Source of the DNA: Schistocerca nitens
Taxonomy: Eukaryota > Arthropoda > Insecta > Orthoptera > Acrididae
Assembly (NCBI RefSeq): GCF_023898315.1
Contig: NC_064615.1
Location: forward strand, 1,186,451,413-1,186,515,412
Length of the DNA stretch: 64,000 nt
Direction: 5' to 3'
In this document: positions 33,524-45,747 of the stretch, piece by piece
Position numbering within the stretch: position 1 is the first letter of the stretch
Layout of the letters: every line of letters starts with the position of its first letter
Notes under the pieces: generated by a model
Databases searched by the model: none
The model's input: only the letters and a program-made list of their open reading frames with translations
Told to the model about the DNA's origin: nothing
Program-made: the position numbers and the translations under genes

Positions 33524-34382
33524 GACAAACTGCCTATTGGCTTCTGTCTCGGGTTCTTCGGCCGACGTTCATCTAATGATTTTTCTGACGTTTCGCCAGC
33601 ACGAGTGGCTGGCATTGTCAAAGCTTCACCCTCCATTGCCGGTGGTGAACTGGAGCCGAGCTCGCGGGCGCAGACTATATGTACCTGGCGCGCCAACGTC
33701 CGAGGGCTTCTCCGCGGTCATTTCCGGTGCGGTTCTCCTCTTGCTACCTGCGACGGTCGTTCGCTGCAGTACGGGAAGCCAGGATCCGTTGACCTTAAGG
33801 CTTTCCTCTTTCTTGTTCAAACTGTTCGCGTGTTTTTGTATTTCTACAGCTTCTCAGAACAAGCGCGTGTGATAGTGGTTCTCTACAGCCAGAACTTCCG
33901 TGTCGGCGAATTTTATTACGTGGTCGGTCTCATTCAGTGCGTGTTCTGCCACGGCCGATTTCTCCACCTGCCCCAACCTGCAATGTCGCTTATGCTCCTT
34001 GATCCTGGTGTTAATGGATCGTCCAGTCATCCCGACATAAACTTTTCCGCATGTGCATGGTATGCGGTATATTCCCGACATTGCAAGTGGGTCTCTTTTC
34101 TCCTTCGCCGATCTAAGACACTCTTTGATCTTCCTTGTCGGTTTGAAGATCGTCTTTACGCCATGTTTGCGCAATATACGGCCGATTCTGTCCGTCACTC
34201 TGGGAATGTATGGCAGAAAGGCCGTACCCGACATTTCTTTTTCTGGTTCCTTACTTCGCCGAGTGTTTGGCTCAGTTACACTTCTAATATAATTTGTGGA
34301 GTACCCATTGCTCCTCAGGACTGTTTCCAGGTGTTGCATTTCTTGTTTGAGGTGTTGCGGCTCACATATTCGTCCTGCTCTC
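33524..34382 (-). repeat. 3' terminal repeat of Penelope-like element 2
   Basis: 859-bp arm pairing with 35722-36580. It carries the GIY-YIG domain, and a T/A difference makes a TGA stop at 33856-33854 (minus strand) where the inverted copy keeps AGA. Confidence 0.9.
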
Positions 34383-35721
34383 GTTACGAGCGTACTAATC
34401 ATGCCCCTTTTCTGGCTCGGGTGGTGGTTTGACAGTTTGTGCAGGTATCGGTCCGTGTGAGTCGGTTTTCGATACACGCTGTGTCCCAGGTTTTCGCCGT
34501 CCCTTGTGACCAGCACATCTAAAAATGGCAGTTTCTTGTCCTTTTCTACTTCCATGGTAAATGTTATGTTGGCATGGAGGCTGTTCAAGTGTCTTAGGAA
34601 GTCACCGAGCTGTTCTTCACCATGGCTCCACACCACGAAAGTATCATCGACGTACCTGTACCACACCTTAGGTTTGCAAGTCGCCGAGTCCAGTGCCTGT
34701 GCTTCGAATTGTTCCATGAAGAAGTTGGCCACCACTGGACTGAGAGGACTACCTATGGCGACGCCTTCCAGCTGTTCGTAGAAGTCGCCATTCCACGTGA
34801 AATAGCTCGTGGTGAGACATGCATGGAAGAGCTTTCTGATGTCTAGCGGGAAAATGGAACCGATGTGCTCCAGAGCGTCACTGAGTGGCACTTTCGTAAA
34901 TAACGAAACAACATCAAAGCTGACCAGGATGTCGTTTGGTGCAAGTTTCAGTTTCTTCAGCTTCTCAATGAAATGTCCTGAGTCCTTAATGTATGTGTCG
35001 GTCTTCCCCACGTGTGGTTGGAGCAGAGAGGCCAAGTGTTTTGCCAGCTTATATGTCGGTGATCCAGGAGCGCTAACGATCGGTCTCAGTGGAACGTTGT
35101 TCTTATGGATCTTGGGTAATCCATACAGCCGAGGTGGTAGGGCTTCTGTGTTGCGCAGGTTTCTCTGTATGTCCGCCGGCAGAGAAGACGCCTTGATCAA
35201 TCGATTCGTATTCCGTGTGATACGTTGCGTCGGATCTGCGCTTAGTTTTCGGTACGTCGTCGGATCTAATAGGTCTCGGATCTTTTGCTCATAATCTGCA
35301 GTCTTCATTACGACGGTCGCATTCCCCTTATCGGCAGGCAGTACCAATATACTCTTGTCGGCGTTGAGATTCTTAATGGCTTGTACCTCTTCTTTCTTCA
35401 GGTTGCAAGCTGGCGGTTTTGCTCGGCGCAGTATCCTGGCTGTTTCCGTGCGTATTTCCTCTGCCCTTTCACAAGGAAGGGCACGAATGGCTGCTTCGGT
35501 GTTGGCAATGATGTCCTCCATAGGTATGGTTCTCGGGATGATAGCGAAATTCCCTCCTTTTTGAAGAACAGACACTTCCTCTTCGGTCAATTGTCGTTCA
35601 GTGAGGTTGACCACTGTGTGTGACATGTCGGGAGTCGCCTTGTCGGTCTGCTTCCGGCATCTTTCAAACTTTTTCTTCTGTCGCTCGGTGCAGCGCTCGA
35701 GTTCGTTCTGCATGCTCCTGT
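33854..35721 (-). CDS. Penelope-like reverse transcriptase / GIY-YIG protein
   Basis: The open frame runs from 36640 to 33854 on the minus strand, but the first about 305 residues (36640-35722) are the antisense of the inverted terminal repeat plus flank, open by chance. Genuine protein starts near QNELERCTERQKKKFERC. Motifs: ILVLPADKGNATVV, PPRLYGLPKIHK, ILVSFDVVSLFTKVP, GVAIGSPLSPVVANFFME, YRYVDDTFVVW (catalytic), LPFLDVLVTR, YRKPTHTDRYL, then GIY-YIG (GIYRIPCTCGKVYVGMTGRS, RIKEHKRHCRLGQ). It ends early at a TGA at 33856-33854; the intact inverted copy extends about 75 residues further (to 36478). It is otherwise undamaged through about 620 residues. A different family from element 1, judging by sequence. 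Confidence 0.85.
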
Positions 35722-36580
35722 GAGAGCAGGACGAATATGTGAGCCGCAACACCTCAAACAAGAAATGCAACACCTGGAAACAGTCCTGAGGAGCAATGGG
35801 TACTCCACAAATTATATTAGAAGTGTAACTGAGCCAAACACTCGGCGAAGTAAGGAACCAGAAAAAGAAATGTCGGGTACGGCCTTTCTGCCATACATTC
35901 CCAGAGTGACGGACAGAATCGGCCGTATATTGCGCAAACATGGCGTAAAGACGATCTTCAAACCGACAAGGAAGATCAAAGAGTGTCTTAGATCGGCGAA
36001 GGAGAAAAGAGACCCACGTGCAATGTCGGGAATATACCGCATACCATGCACATGCGGAAAAGTTTATGTCGGGATGACTGGACGATCCATTAACACCAGG
36101 ATCAAGGAGCATAAGCGACATTGCAGGTTGGGGCAGGTGGAGAAATCGGCCGTGGCAGAACACGCACTGAATGAGACCGACCACGTAATAAAATTCGCCG
36201 ACACGGAAGTTCTGGCTGTAGAGAACCACTATCACACGCGCTTGTTCAGAGAAGCTGTAGAAATACAAAAACACGCGAACAGTTTGAACAAGAAAGAGGA
36301 AAGCCTTAAGGTCAACGGATCCTGGCTTCCCGTACTGCAGCGAACGACCGTCGCAGGTAGCAAGAGCAGAACCGCACCGGAAATGACCGCGGAGAAGCCC
36401 TCGGACGTTGGCGCGCCAGGTACATATAGTCTGCGCCCGCGAGCTCGGCTCCAGTTCACCACCGGCAATGGAGGGTGAAGCTTTGACAATGCCAGCCACT
36501 CGTGCTGGCGAAACGTCAGAAAAATCATTAGATGAACGTCGGCCGAAGAACCCGAGACAGAAGCCAATAGGCAGTTTGTC
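35722..36580 (+). repeat. inverted 5' terminal repeat of Penelope-like element 2
   Basis: Inverted 859-bp copy of the element's own 3' end. On the plus strand 35720-36478 encodes the GIY-YIG region, C-terminally complete (to LQFTTGNGG). It differs from the other arm at only a few codons (for example R/L in KRDP-x-AMSG and S/R in AGSK-x-RTAP), pointing to a recent insertion. Confidence 0.9.
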
Positions 36581-36593
36581 ATACGTGTTAGAA
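36580..36593 (+). repeat. target-site duplication of Penelope-like element 2, right
   Basis: Second CATACGTGTTAGAA; copy A of the non-coding element resumes with GATGAAAACG, parallel to copy B at 43600. Confidence 0.88.
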
Positions 36594-38780
36594 GATGAAA
36601 ACGTACACTTGAAATGCACCGAACAGTTGAAACTAGCCAATAGTTTGAAATTAAACCCTTTGTTTCAAATATATTGACTGCCTCAGCGGAAAATATTAAT
36701 AAAAGAAAATTTCTTCAGCAAACCGATAAAAATAACTTCAATGTTCTGCATGGCAATTAATGCTTAATGTCAGAAGGTGGAAATAAAATAAAATCTGAAA
36801 CTAATAACATATTTTAGCCTTCTGTAATTATGTGAATGTATTTTAATTCACATGATAGCTCCCGGCCAAAGAAATCAATTTAGTTTTCATTTACGTGAGT
36901 GCAGTAGACAAATAGGAAACAGCAAAATCACTAAATGTAAACACGGGTCACATGGAGACTACCCGCTTCCCTATTATAAATCCGGCTGCTCTGCGCATCA
37001 GACCCGTATCTACGATATTTCCGAACCGGGGCAATAGTAGATAGTGGCGTCCCTCGAGAGTTTTGAGATAGGTCGTCAAAAATTTTAAAAAATCGAATTT
37101 TCAAAAATACGTTCATTTTGTACCGCACATCTTTCTGAAGACTCTGATACATAAAACATACGTGTCCGAGGAATTGTAAGACATGCTATCTGATCTTAAG
37201 TGTGCCAAGTGCAGCGCCTCACCTCTTCACACAGCATTCTTCTATCGCACGTCACTGTATTTCGGTCTGTGGAATTGAAACGTGTATTTTTGTACTGGAT
37301 GCCATCAAACTATATTCAGGACAGTGGAAATTAAAATGTCCTGTGGTGCCTCTCCTGCTTCCAGTCGGCCGGTTTGACATCCTGCCCCTCTTTTTTTTAA
37401 CTCTTCGGAAAATTTGCACTGTTTATGCCCTATTAGCTAACAACTTGCTGCTTTGTGTGACATAAAATTTAGTATAGGATACATAAAACCAGTAAAGAGA
37501 AGAGACAAGCAAGACAATAGACATTTCTTCAATACTTAGCTCCTAGAATTTTTTTCTCTCTGATCTTGCTACAGCTTTACATGGCATGCTTTCCTTTCTG
37601 CGAAAGGATCTGTTACATCAAAGTTCGTCACACGTTTTGCTACATGAAAAATCGAAATGTCATTGTCTAATACTGAAAAGGCTGTAATTACAAATAGGCC
37701 CAAGACTGGTGTGGTTTCTCGACCTGGTTACCTATATTTTGTCACTGTCTGCGAGATAAAACAAAACAGGCCTTTATAATACTGCAGCAATTGTAACACA
37801 CGCCAAATAAACGAGACTGTTTTGGCAGAAATGGCCATTTTTATAACACGGCAGATTATAATTCACAAAGTACCAATATCAAATGCCTATTAGGCCTACT
37901 ACAAGCAAAAAGCTATACGTTAGGAAATAGTTTTACACTTCATTCATACGCTCCAATTTCTCAAGCATGAGATCGAAAAGTAGTAGTGCGAAATTTTTAT
38001 AGAAATTTGGAATCGTCTTATTCTTCCATAATTTGTGTGTGGTCCCGCTTCTTCCCCTTCCTCGTTCTAACAAACAATGTTGTCATCACTAATTCTGTAT
38101 CTATTCCTGCCAATGTCAAAGTTTATTCGCCGTTTAACTTCACTAACTCTGCCAGAATCACCAGTTAAGTTATCCCGCGATTATTCTCCGGTTAGGCATT
38201 GTTAGCTGTTCGTACAACGCGTTTTCCGCGCTACTTCCAGAATAGACCTTAAAGCGGCTGCTAGCCGGAGACTGTACAACTGGCCCTTGCTAATATAGCG
38301 ATGTGGCCAAAAATTGTCAGTCAAAATTTCATTTTCTTGGATACACCGAGAAGATAATACGTAATCTTTCTTACCTGTTATTCCTGTTAGTCGTTTATTC
38401 GCACTCTGGAAGTCTGAAGCTATGGATTTCGCTGGTAATCGTAACAACGCTCATCATTCGCAAACCCTATCAACCACATAATCAGACAGTGGTTGGCTTT
38501 CCTTCGTTCGGCTATTCTCTGCTCAGCTCGTATAGCCCTTTTGTCTGCAGGAAAGTTTATTTCTAGATGTGACGAGGATTCCACTGACAGAGACATCATG
38601 TACACTATGCACGCATTCACAAATCAACTTATGATTCATTCAGAAATCCACGTAGAATGTGTTCAACAATGTTCAAAAACCGACAGGGACACGTTTCAAA
38701 GTCATACGAATAATCGATATACCCAACGTGCGCTGGATGCTAGGCGCTTTGTGAAACAAGTTTTACATGAATTTGGCCCC

Positions 38781-38890
38781 CTCGCACTCCTAGATCCATG
38801 GCTGCCGCGCAATGTGGCAACTTTCCCCGCCCCCCCCCCCCCCCTCCCTCGCACTCCTAGATCCAGGGCTGCCGCGCAATGTGGCAACTT
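38781..38890 (+). repeat. tandem 43-bp unit split by a poly-C run
   Basis: CTCGCACTCCTAGATCCA...GCAACTT occurs at 38781 and 38848 (period 67), separated by a C run of about 20. It lies near the right end of copy A and is absent from the truncated copy B. Confidence 0.75.
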
Positions 38891-39454
38891 GGGCGCGCCA
38901 GTAAAATTTTTCCCGGTAGCACCTAGCTGCTTTTTTATTAAAAAAAATTTTTTTTTTTACACTGCGACTGCTTACACAGCCAACAGCCACGTTTCTGTAG
39001 CCAGAAGCGGAAGAAGATAACTACTCAAGTGCGCATGCGCATGATCCCACTCGTAACTGCTAAAACAAATCTAATGTTAACAGTTGTGACGTCATGCTCA
39101 TCGGAGGCTATTTGTTGTTACGAAGCATTGCATAGTCTTCCTAAAGCCTTAGACGCATTTTGCTGTTGGCAGGCGCTTGTATGAGCAGTGTTTTTTTGTT
39201 ACTGTCTATGACGCATTTCCTTTGCAATTTAAGTTTTATTTTAGTTTATTCTCTCGTTCTTGTTTTGGCTGCAGTATTATTCTGCAGTAGCAGGATACAG
39301 TAATATCCTTTGTTGGAGTATTGGTTCTTACCAGTCAAAATTACAAAACTTTAACTGAGAACAAAAACAATGAAAATCCCGGAATTCTAAAAAACTCCCG
39401 GGTTTTTCCCGGATGAAAAAATTCCCGGGTTTTTCCCAGATCATAAACACCCAG

Positions 39455-41570
39455 TAATTCTACTGGAGACTGTAATACAGGAGTCCTCCTTACGCCGCAA
39501 GCATTTGGTTTGTGAGCTTTTTGGCTTCGAAAATGCAAGTGACACTACTAGGAGGAACAACATCCTTCGCCAACTTCATGAATGGGGACTACGTGGACGC
39601 CTGCCACTTCTTATCCAATACTTTCTCGAGGAGCGTCGTTTCTGATATCGCATTGGCGATGACTTTTATGACCGCTGTGTTAAAGAGAATGGGGCCGCCA
39701 CAAGGCAGTGTCCTCAGTGTCACATTGTTTGCCATCGCTATCTATGGCATTTCCTCCACAGTCAGGGGCCCTGTCAAATGCTTTCTGTTTGTGGATGACT
39801 TTGCAATCTTTTACTCTTCCTCTGATCCTATAACGATGATGAGGCAGCACCATTAGGAGTCTGCAAACCTGGACCAGGACAACTGGATTTTGGTTCTCAC
39901 CCAAGAAGACTATATGTGTCAATTTTAACTGTGCTCATTGAAGTTTTAACCAACCAGTGCTCACAATGGGGGACAATATTTTACGTCATCAAGAAACTGT
40001 GCACTTCTTGGGTTTATTATGAAACTCGAAATTAACTAGGCTCCCACACCTGAAAAACATCTGCACAAAGGGCTTCCAGTCATTGAATATTTTGAAATAC
40101 CTTAATGGGAAAGCATGGGGAGCTGACAGGTCCTGCCTCTTGCAGTTTTATAGGGAATTTGTTTGATCACATTTAGATTACGGCAGCGTGGTGTATGGAT
40201 CACCCTGTCCTTCCTACCTCAAGATGTTACATGCTTCCCATCATGAGGACATTTGGAAATCAACATGAGTCTTTCAAACCAGCCCAGTTCCGAGTCTGTG
40301 TGCAGAGGCTGGTGAACCATCACTCTGGATTCAGCGACATATCCTTTTGGCTTGCTAGGCACTGAAAATATCAGCATCACTTCAGTCATTGACATTTAGT
40401 TCAATGGTCCAACCCACCTTTGAACAGCCCATGCGACCAAGCCATTTGGGATAGATGCTACAGACTGTCTCAAGGATCTGGATCTATCAGGCATCAAACT
40501 ACACAGCCAGGGATGGAATGCATTGCCACCTTGGTGTCTTCAGAGGCTCAAAGTGATTTTAAGCTTGACACAGCACAAGAAAACTTCTACTCCAGATTAT
40601 GTTTTTACAACTTCATGTTCATCCATTTTAAGTTTTTATCATTGTTTATACAGATGGATCGCAGCAAGAGAATGTCTTCGGTTGTCCTGCTATCTTACCT
40701 GATAGGGTTTTTAAAGTTTATCTTCCGGAACCATTGACAGATTACAATGCGGAATGATATGGCATTCTGATGGCACTGGAGAGGGTTCACAGACATCACT
40801 GTACAAGGTTTCTTGTCTGTTCTGACTCACTTAGTGGACTGCCAGCACTTCACCAAATGTATCCAGTAGACCAGCTGATTCAGCTCATCCATGACTCCTA
40901 CATAGTGGCAAGGTGGTGATGATCTGCTGGGTACCTGGCCACATGGGGATACAGGGCAATTACATGGCCGACAAAGCCGCCAAGCATGTCGGGATGGTGC
41001 TGTGCGTCAATGCCCCATCCCGTTGCATGCTATCATCACATTTTATCACAGACACATCGTGCGTCAGTGAGAGACTGAATGGTTGCGGGTGACAGAAAAC
41101 AAGCTGTCATCACTCATATTGACCACAAAGGCATGGCAGATTTCATGTCAGCCTCTTCCCTGTAAGAAAATTCTGCTTACCAAGCTGCAAATCGGACCTT
41201 TAACACATGGCTTCCTTTCTGGCAGGAGGATCCATCATTCTGTGAAGTTCGTGGCATGCCACTTACAGTTCAGTATATTTTGGCAATGTGTGTCCTCTGT
41301 ACTGATATGAGGCCAGCCCTCTGTCTTGATGGAGATTTGCCCACCATGCTCGCAGGTACTGATCCCAGTGTTACAAGAGTGATGAAATTTTATGAATTGT
41401 CAGGCCTCATCCCTAAATTGGTGCGGAAGGGAGGCAGACTTTAATATATTATAATCTGCTTTGCATGTGGGGACAGCCTTCATTCCCACCCATGAGATTA
41501 GCATGCTGATTTTTCCTCACGACACTGATGACCATGGGGTCAAGTGCCCCTCACCTCAAATCATCATCAT
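39455..41570 (+). pseudogene. I-type LINE, 3' part: RT, RNase H and tail
   Basis: Opens in the RT palm (LLETVIQESSLRRKHLV, NNILRQLHEWGLRGRLP in frame fragments). 39512-39856 gives PPQGSVLSVTLFAIAIYGISS and CFLFVDDFAIFYSS (catalytic VDD). RNase H is readable in shifting frames between 40650 and 41030 (MDRSK for TDGSK, NAE near 40747, SDSLSGL near 40827, and a WVPGHMGIQGNYMADKAAK stretch near 40925). The C-terminus carries LTHGFLSGR and the FCEV/CGMPLTVQHILAMC knuckle (about 41240-41300). It ends in TCATCATCAT at 41561-41570. RNase H plus this tail fits I-clade LINEs. Many frameshifts. Roughly 190 residues of RT are missing relative to 32463. Confidence 0.7.
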
Positions 41571-41689
41571 CTACTATAAATGAAGCATGTATGTATGTAT
41601 AACGATAACATCCAAACAAAGATTTTTTTTAGGGTTGAAGAAATCAATGAATAAATAAACAAACATACAAATGATTTAACTAGTGTATG

Positions 41690-42930
41690 TGGCCTTGATT
41701 TCTTGCCAGGTATCAGAAATTTCAGGTATGGCATCTAAAATTTTCAACCTCTTTGAGAACGCGACCAAATCATCCTCTCAACTAGCATTCTCAGTAGACC
41801 AGCCCGATATTGCTGTTTTACTGATCCTCGGTCCAATGGCCATATAATGGCAATCACGTTAGGAGGTAAAAACTTTCTCATGATGAAACCAAATCAGATA
41901 TAAGAATCGTATCATTAGGATGTAAAGGGGTATTATCAAGCAATACAGCACCCTCCTGTGGCAATCCTTTCTCTTCTAGAAACTGCTGAACTCACGGTAT
42001 AAAATGTGTGAGGACTAGTTCCTGAAAATTTCACTATCCAGCCAGGTCCCTGTTTGGTTGTAATAATACACAGGAAGATCCTTAGTGTGACATCATTGAA
42101 TGCTCAGATTTTTTCCCAGTCACTAGTAGTTTCACTTTGTAGTTTCCAGAAGCATTAGCAGTGCACAAAACTGTAATGCATACTTTAGATGACTTACATC
42201 TAGAAGCATGAACTTCGCTCTTAAAAGCAAGGGTTCTGGTTGGTAGATATTTTGCATACAGAGCATTTTTGTCTGATTTATAAATTTGGGGTGGTGTGTC
42301 ATTCTCTTCTTCCTCAAATTTCTGAATCTTTCCCTTGAAGGAATCAGCTGCCGCAACATCTGAACCGAGCAGCTCTCCTTGCACATTAAGTTTGTGAATC
42401 CTGTAATCTTGTTTGAATTTTTAAGAAATTCGCCAAACAACAGTACATATTGAAAAGTTATTTTATTTTGTTTCAATGACCAGTTTTGGAAATTTAGTAT
42501 ACCATCTTCAAGCCCATATAAATCTCTCAAAAATTATCGTGAGGCCATCTGTTTCTGGATTTTGTGACTTCCTTCGAAGACTTAACTGCAACTCAAATGT
42601 TTGATTCTGGTTGGCCATCCAGGTGAGGCATTAAATTATCCCCCTAACCATAGAGCTTTATGGGAAAAAAAATTAACTTTATCAGCATATATTACACCTG
42701 AAACATGACACCTCCTGTTCATTTTTGGCTAACCCATCGCAAAAGAGCAGCGTCTATCATCAAATGTAGATCTCTTCATGCTTTTGTGTGCGGATAGTCT
42801 AGAACTAGAATTTTATTTCCTGACAAAAGCCAGTATTTCTTGCTTATTCTTTTTCATATCCCAAACCATAATCAGCAATTAGTGTTGCAGAAATTGCCCT
42901 CTTTTCAAATCTTTCAATTAATTCTAATTT
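41690..42930 (-). pseudogene. Tigger/pogo-type transposase
   Basis: Minus strand, 5' to 3': a CENP-B-like helix-turn-helix region (MKKNKQEILAFV, about 42880, HVSGVIYADKVNFF, FNASPGWPTRIKHL), then 42384-42082 with QIYKSDKNALYAKYLPTRTLAF (the first catalytic Asp region, degraded from NADETGL) and VCITVLCTANASGNYKVKLLV. Further on come HFIP, FLEEKGLPQEGAVLLDNTPLHPND (second catalytic Asp, LLDN) and a faint LPLYGHWTEDQ trace. Several stops and frameshifts; domain order is complete but inactive. Terminal repeats were not identified. Confidence 0.72.
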
Positions 42931-44057
42931 TTGTTTTAATGTCAATAGATGTTTCTTCCATTTCCCCATCATCTCTTTTACAAGTTTCTTTTACAGGGTG
43001 TATACGCAAACAAGGAAAACCAATTCCTGGATTTTCCCGGTTAAAAATACCCTTTCTCCTGGGTTAAAATACATTTTTTCCGTGTTAAGTGACAGTATAC
43101 TTTTCCTCGGAACTGTAAAACGTATCAATCCATTGAAGCATTATGGATTTATACACCGGTGTAGAATTTCCCAGCACTCTACAAAATGAAACTTAGTGGG
43201 AAAAAACATGTTTTCGAAAGCTCTGTGACATGCAGCAAAATGCTGCATATTTTCAAATGACGAAAGTATGAATGCGAATTGCACAAAACACCACATGATA
43301 CTTTCCAAAGTATTGAAATCGAGATTGCTATGTGCAGGCAGTCATATCTCGCCAGCCGATGACGGTGGATATTCAGAGCATAGGACATGTGATGTAGTCA
43401 GTCAATAGCAACATCATTGTTAAGACATCAGAGGATATTCCAAGAGCATCGGAATTTCGTGAACCCTACTAAAATGCATTATTTGGCTTAAAGTGCACAT
43501 CCGTATATCCAGATTTGGATGTAAATTTTCTTGGAGTGCCAGTATTGTATTGTCTCATGTTTGGTTCTTTATTATGGCATAATGCCATACGTGCTAGAAG
43601 GTGAAAACATGCACTGGAAATACAGCGAACAGTTTAAACTAGCCAATGGTGTGGAATTGAACACTTTGTTTCAAATAAATGGACTGCCTCAGTGGAAAAG
43701 ATTAATGAAAGTCAAATTTCTTTAGCAAACCAACAAAAATAACTTCATTGTTCTGCAAGGCAATTAATGCTTGATTGTTAGAAAGGTGAAAATAGAATAA
43801 AAACTGAAACCAATAACTTATTTTAGCCTTCCGTAATTATGTGACTGTACTTTAATTCACTAGATAGTTCCCAGCCACAGAAATGCATTTTGTTTTCATT
43901 TGATGTGAGAGCAATAAATGAGGAGGAAACTGCAAAATCACTAAACGTAAATACGGGTCAAGTGGATACTATCCACCTCCCCACTACACCACAGACTGCT
44001 CTGTGTATCAGCCCCCGATCTATGAAATTTCCGAACCGGGGCAATACTAGATAGTGC

Positions 44058-44100
44058 ACCCCCCGCCCCACCCCACCCCACCCCAAGCCAACCCACCCCC
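44058..44100 (-). repeat. C-run tract, G-quadruplex candidate on the minus strand
   Basis: Minus strand carries at least five runs of four or more G separated by single bases (GGGGTGGGGTGGGGTGGGG then CGGGGGG). Copy A lacks an equivalent run at this place (near 37046), so it expanded in copy B. Confidence 0.7.
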
Positions 44101-44435
44101 TCACTCCAGCATGTGGGGTCCAACGGCAAAAATTAAATCAACTTTCCAAAGATGTTCTTTTTGTAGCACACATCTTTCTGAAGAGCCTGATACATAAGAC
44201 GTATGTCTTCGAGGGACTGTAACATGTTATTTAATCTTAAGTGTGCCAAAGTGCAGTGCCACACATCTTCACACAGCATTCTTCTATCGCACATAACTGT
44301 ATTTCGGTCTGTCGAATTAAAATGTGTATATTTTATAATGGATACCATCAAACTATATACAGGACAGTAAAAATTAAAATGTCCTGTGGTGCCTCTCCTG
44401 CTCCCAGTTGGCTGTTTTGACGTCTTGTCCCTAAA

Positions 44436-44466
44436 ATAATAACAATAATAATAATAATAATAATAA
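44436..44466 (+). repeat. ATA trinucleotide microsatellite
   Basis: AATAATAACAATAATAATAATAATAATAATAAAG region inside copy B; absent from copy A. Confidence 0.8.
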
Positions 44467-45747
44467 AGAAACTCGCAATTAAAACTAGATATGATTACCT
44501 GTGCCAGGAGAACAAGAACTCTTCAGTAAATATGCACTCTCTATTGCTGTTTTGTGTGACATAAAATTAAACATAGGATACATAAAACCAGTAAAGATAA
44601 GAGACAAGCAAGCCAGTACACATTTCTTCAATCCTTAAGTCCTAGCAAATTTTCCTCCCTAATCTCGCTATGGCTTTACATGGTGTGCTTTCCTTTCTGT
44701 GAAAGAATCTATTACCTCATCAAAGTTTGTCAAACGTTTTGCTACATGAAGGAAAAAAAAAAAAAAGACTGTCGCTGTCTAATACTGAAAAAGCTGTTAA
44801 TACAAATACTACCCAAGAATGGTGTGGTTTCTCCAGCTGATTATGTGTATTTTGTCCTGTGTGCTAGATATAATGAAATAGGCCTGCCTAATATTGCAGA
44901 AGTTGTAATACACACCAAATAAATGAGACTTTTTTGGAACAAATGGTCATTTTTATGAAATGACAGAATATAATTCACGAAGTATGAATATCAAATGCGT
45001 ATTAGGCCTAGTAAAAGCAAAATGAAATATGTTAGGAAATAGTTTTACATTTCATTCATACGCTCCAGCTTCTCAAGCATGAGATCGAAAAGTAGTAGTA
45101 TGAAATTTTTATATAAATTTGGATTTGTCATATTCTTCTATAATTTTTGTGATATCCCCATTTCTTCTCCTTCCTTGTTCTAACAAACAATCTCATCATC
45201 ACTAATTCTGTAGCTATTCTTGACAGTTTCAAAAATTATTCTCTGGTTAACTACACTAACCCTGCCAGATTCACTGGTTTAGCTATCCAGTATTTATCTT
45301 CCGGTAAGGCATTATTACATGTTCGTACAACGTGTATTCCGCCCTACTCCCAAAGCAGAACTTAAGTGCCTGCTAGCTGGGGACTGTACAACTGCCCCTT
45401 ACTAGTGTAGTGGTCAGGCTAAAAACTTTCTGCCAAAATTTTATTTCCTTGATACACTAAGAAGGTAACACGTAATCTTTCTTACCTCTTATTCTTGTTA
45501 GTCGTTTAATTCCACTCAGGCAATTTGAATTTATGGCTTTCTCTAGAAATTATAACAACGATGATCATTCACATGCCCAGTCAATCACATAAACAGCGAT
45601 TGGCATTCATCCGTTCAGCTTTATTCCGCTCAGCTCATATAGCCCTGTCACCTTTCATCTGCAGGAAAGTTTATTTCTAGATACAACAGGCATTCCCCTA
45701 TACAACGGGCATTCCCCTGGCAGAGACATCACATACACTGTACAAGC

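Larger units (their letters stand above)
33496..36579 (-). mobile_element. Penelope-like element 2, inverted terminal repeats
   Basis: A 3.08-kb element in minus orientation. Its 3' part (34382-33524, GIY-YIG end and 3' region) recurs upstream as an inverted copy (35722-36580), positions summing to 70104. Both copies are almost identical. Flanked by a 13-14-bp duplication, with the empty site visible in copy B of the host repeat. Only the 28 bp at 33496-33523 lie outside the inverted repeat at the 3' end. Confidence 0.9.
32667..39454 (+). mobile_element. long non-coding DNA element, copy A (GGGTGT ends)
   Basis: Left end CAGGGTGTATACATGG followed by CCCGGATTTCCCGG; right end CCCGGGTTTTTCCCAGATCATAAACACCCAG read towards 39454. 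The termini are imperfect inverted repeats (GGGTGT then A/T-rich, then CCCGGGA-type motifs). Without the Penelope insertion it is about 3.7 kb. No transposase or other protein motif is seen. A partner copy lies at 42996-46482. No target-site duplication is clear. Confidence 0.55.

Noticed and set aside
33497-34432. A 311-residue plus-strand protein rich in Cys and Phe
   Set aside because: It is the antisense frame of the GIY-YIG repeat, seen also as the N-terminus of the chimeric minus-strand frame.
33854-36640. A single 928-residue protein on the minus strand
   Set aside because: The first third is the antisense of the element's own inverted terminal repeat and starts in flanking DNA outside the target duplication.
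41583-41600. Short GTAT-type microsatellite as a mobile-element end
   Set aside because: Only a few ATGT units; too short and without a paired end to support any call.
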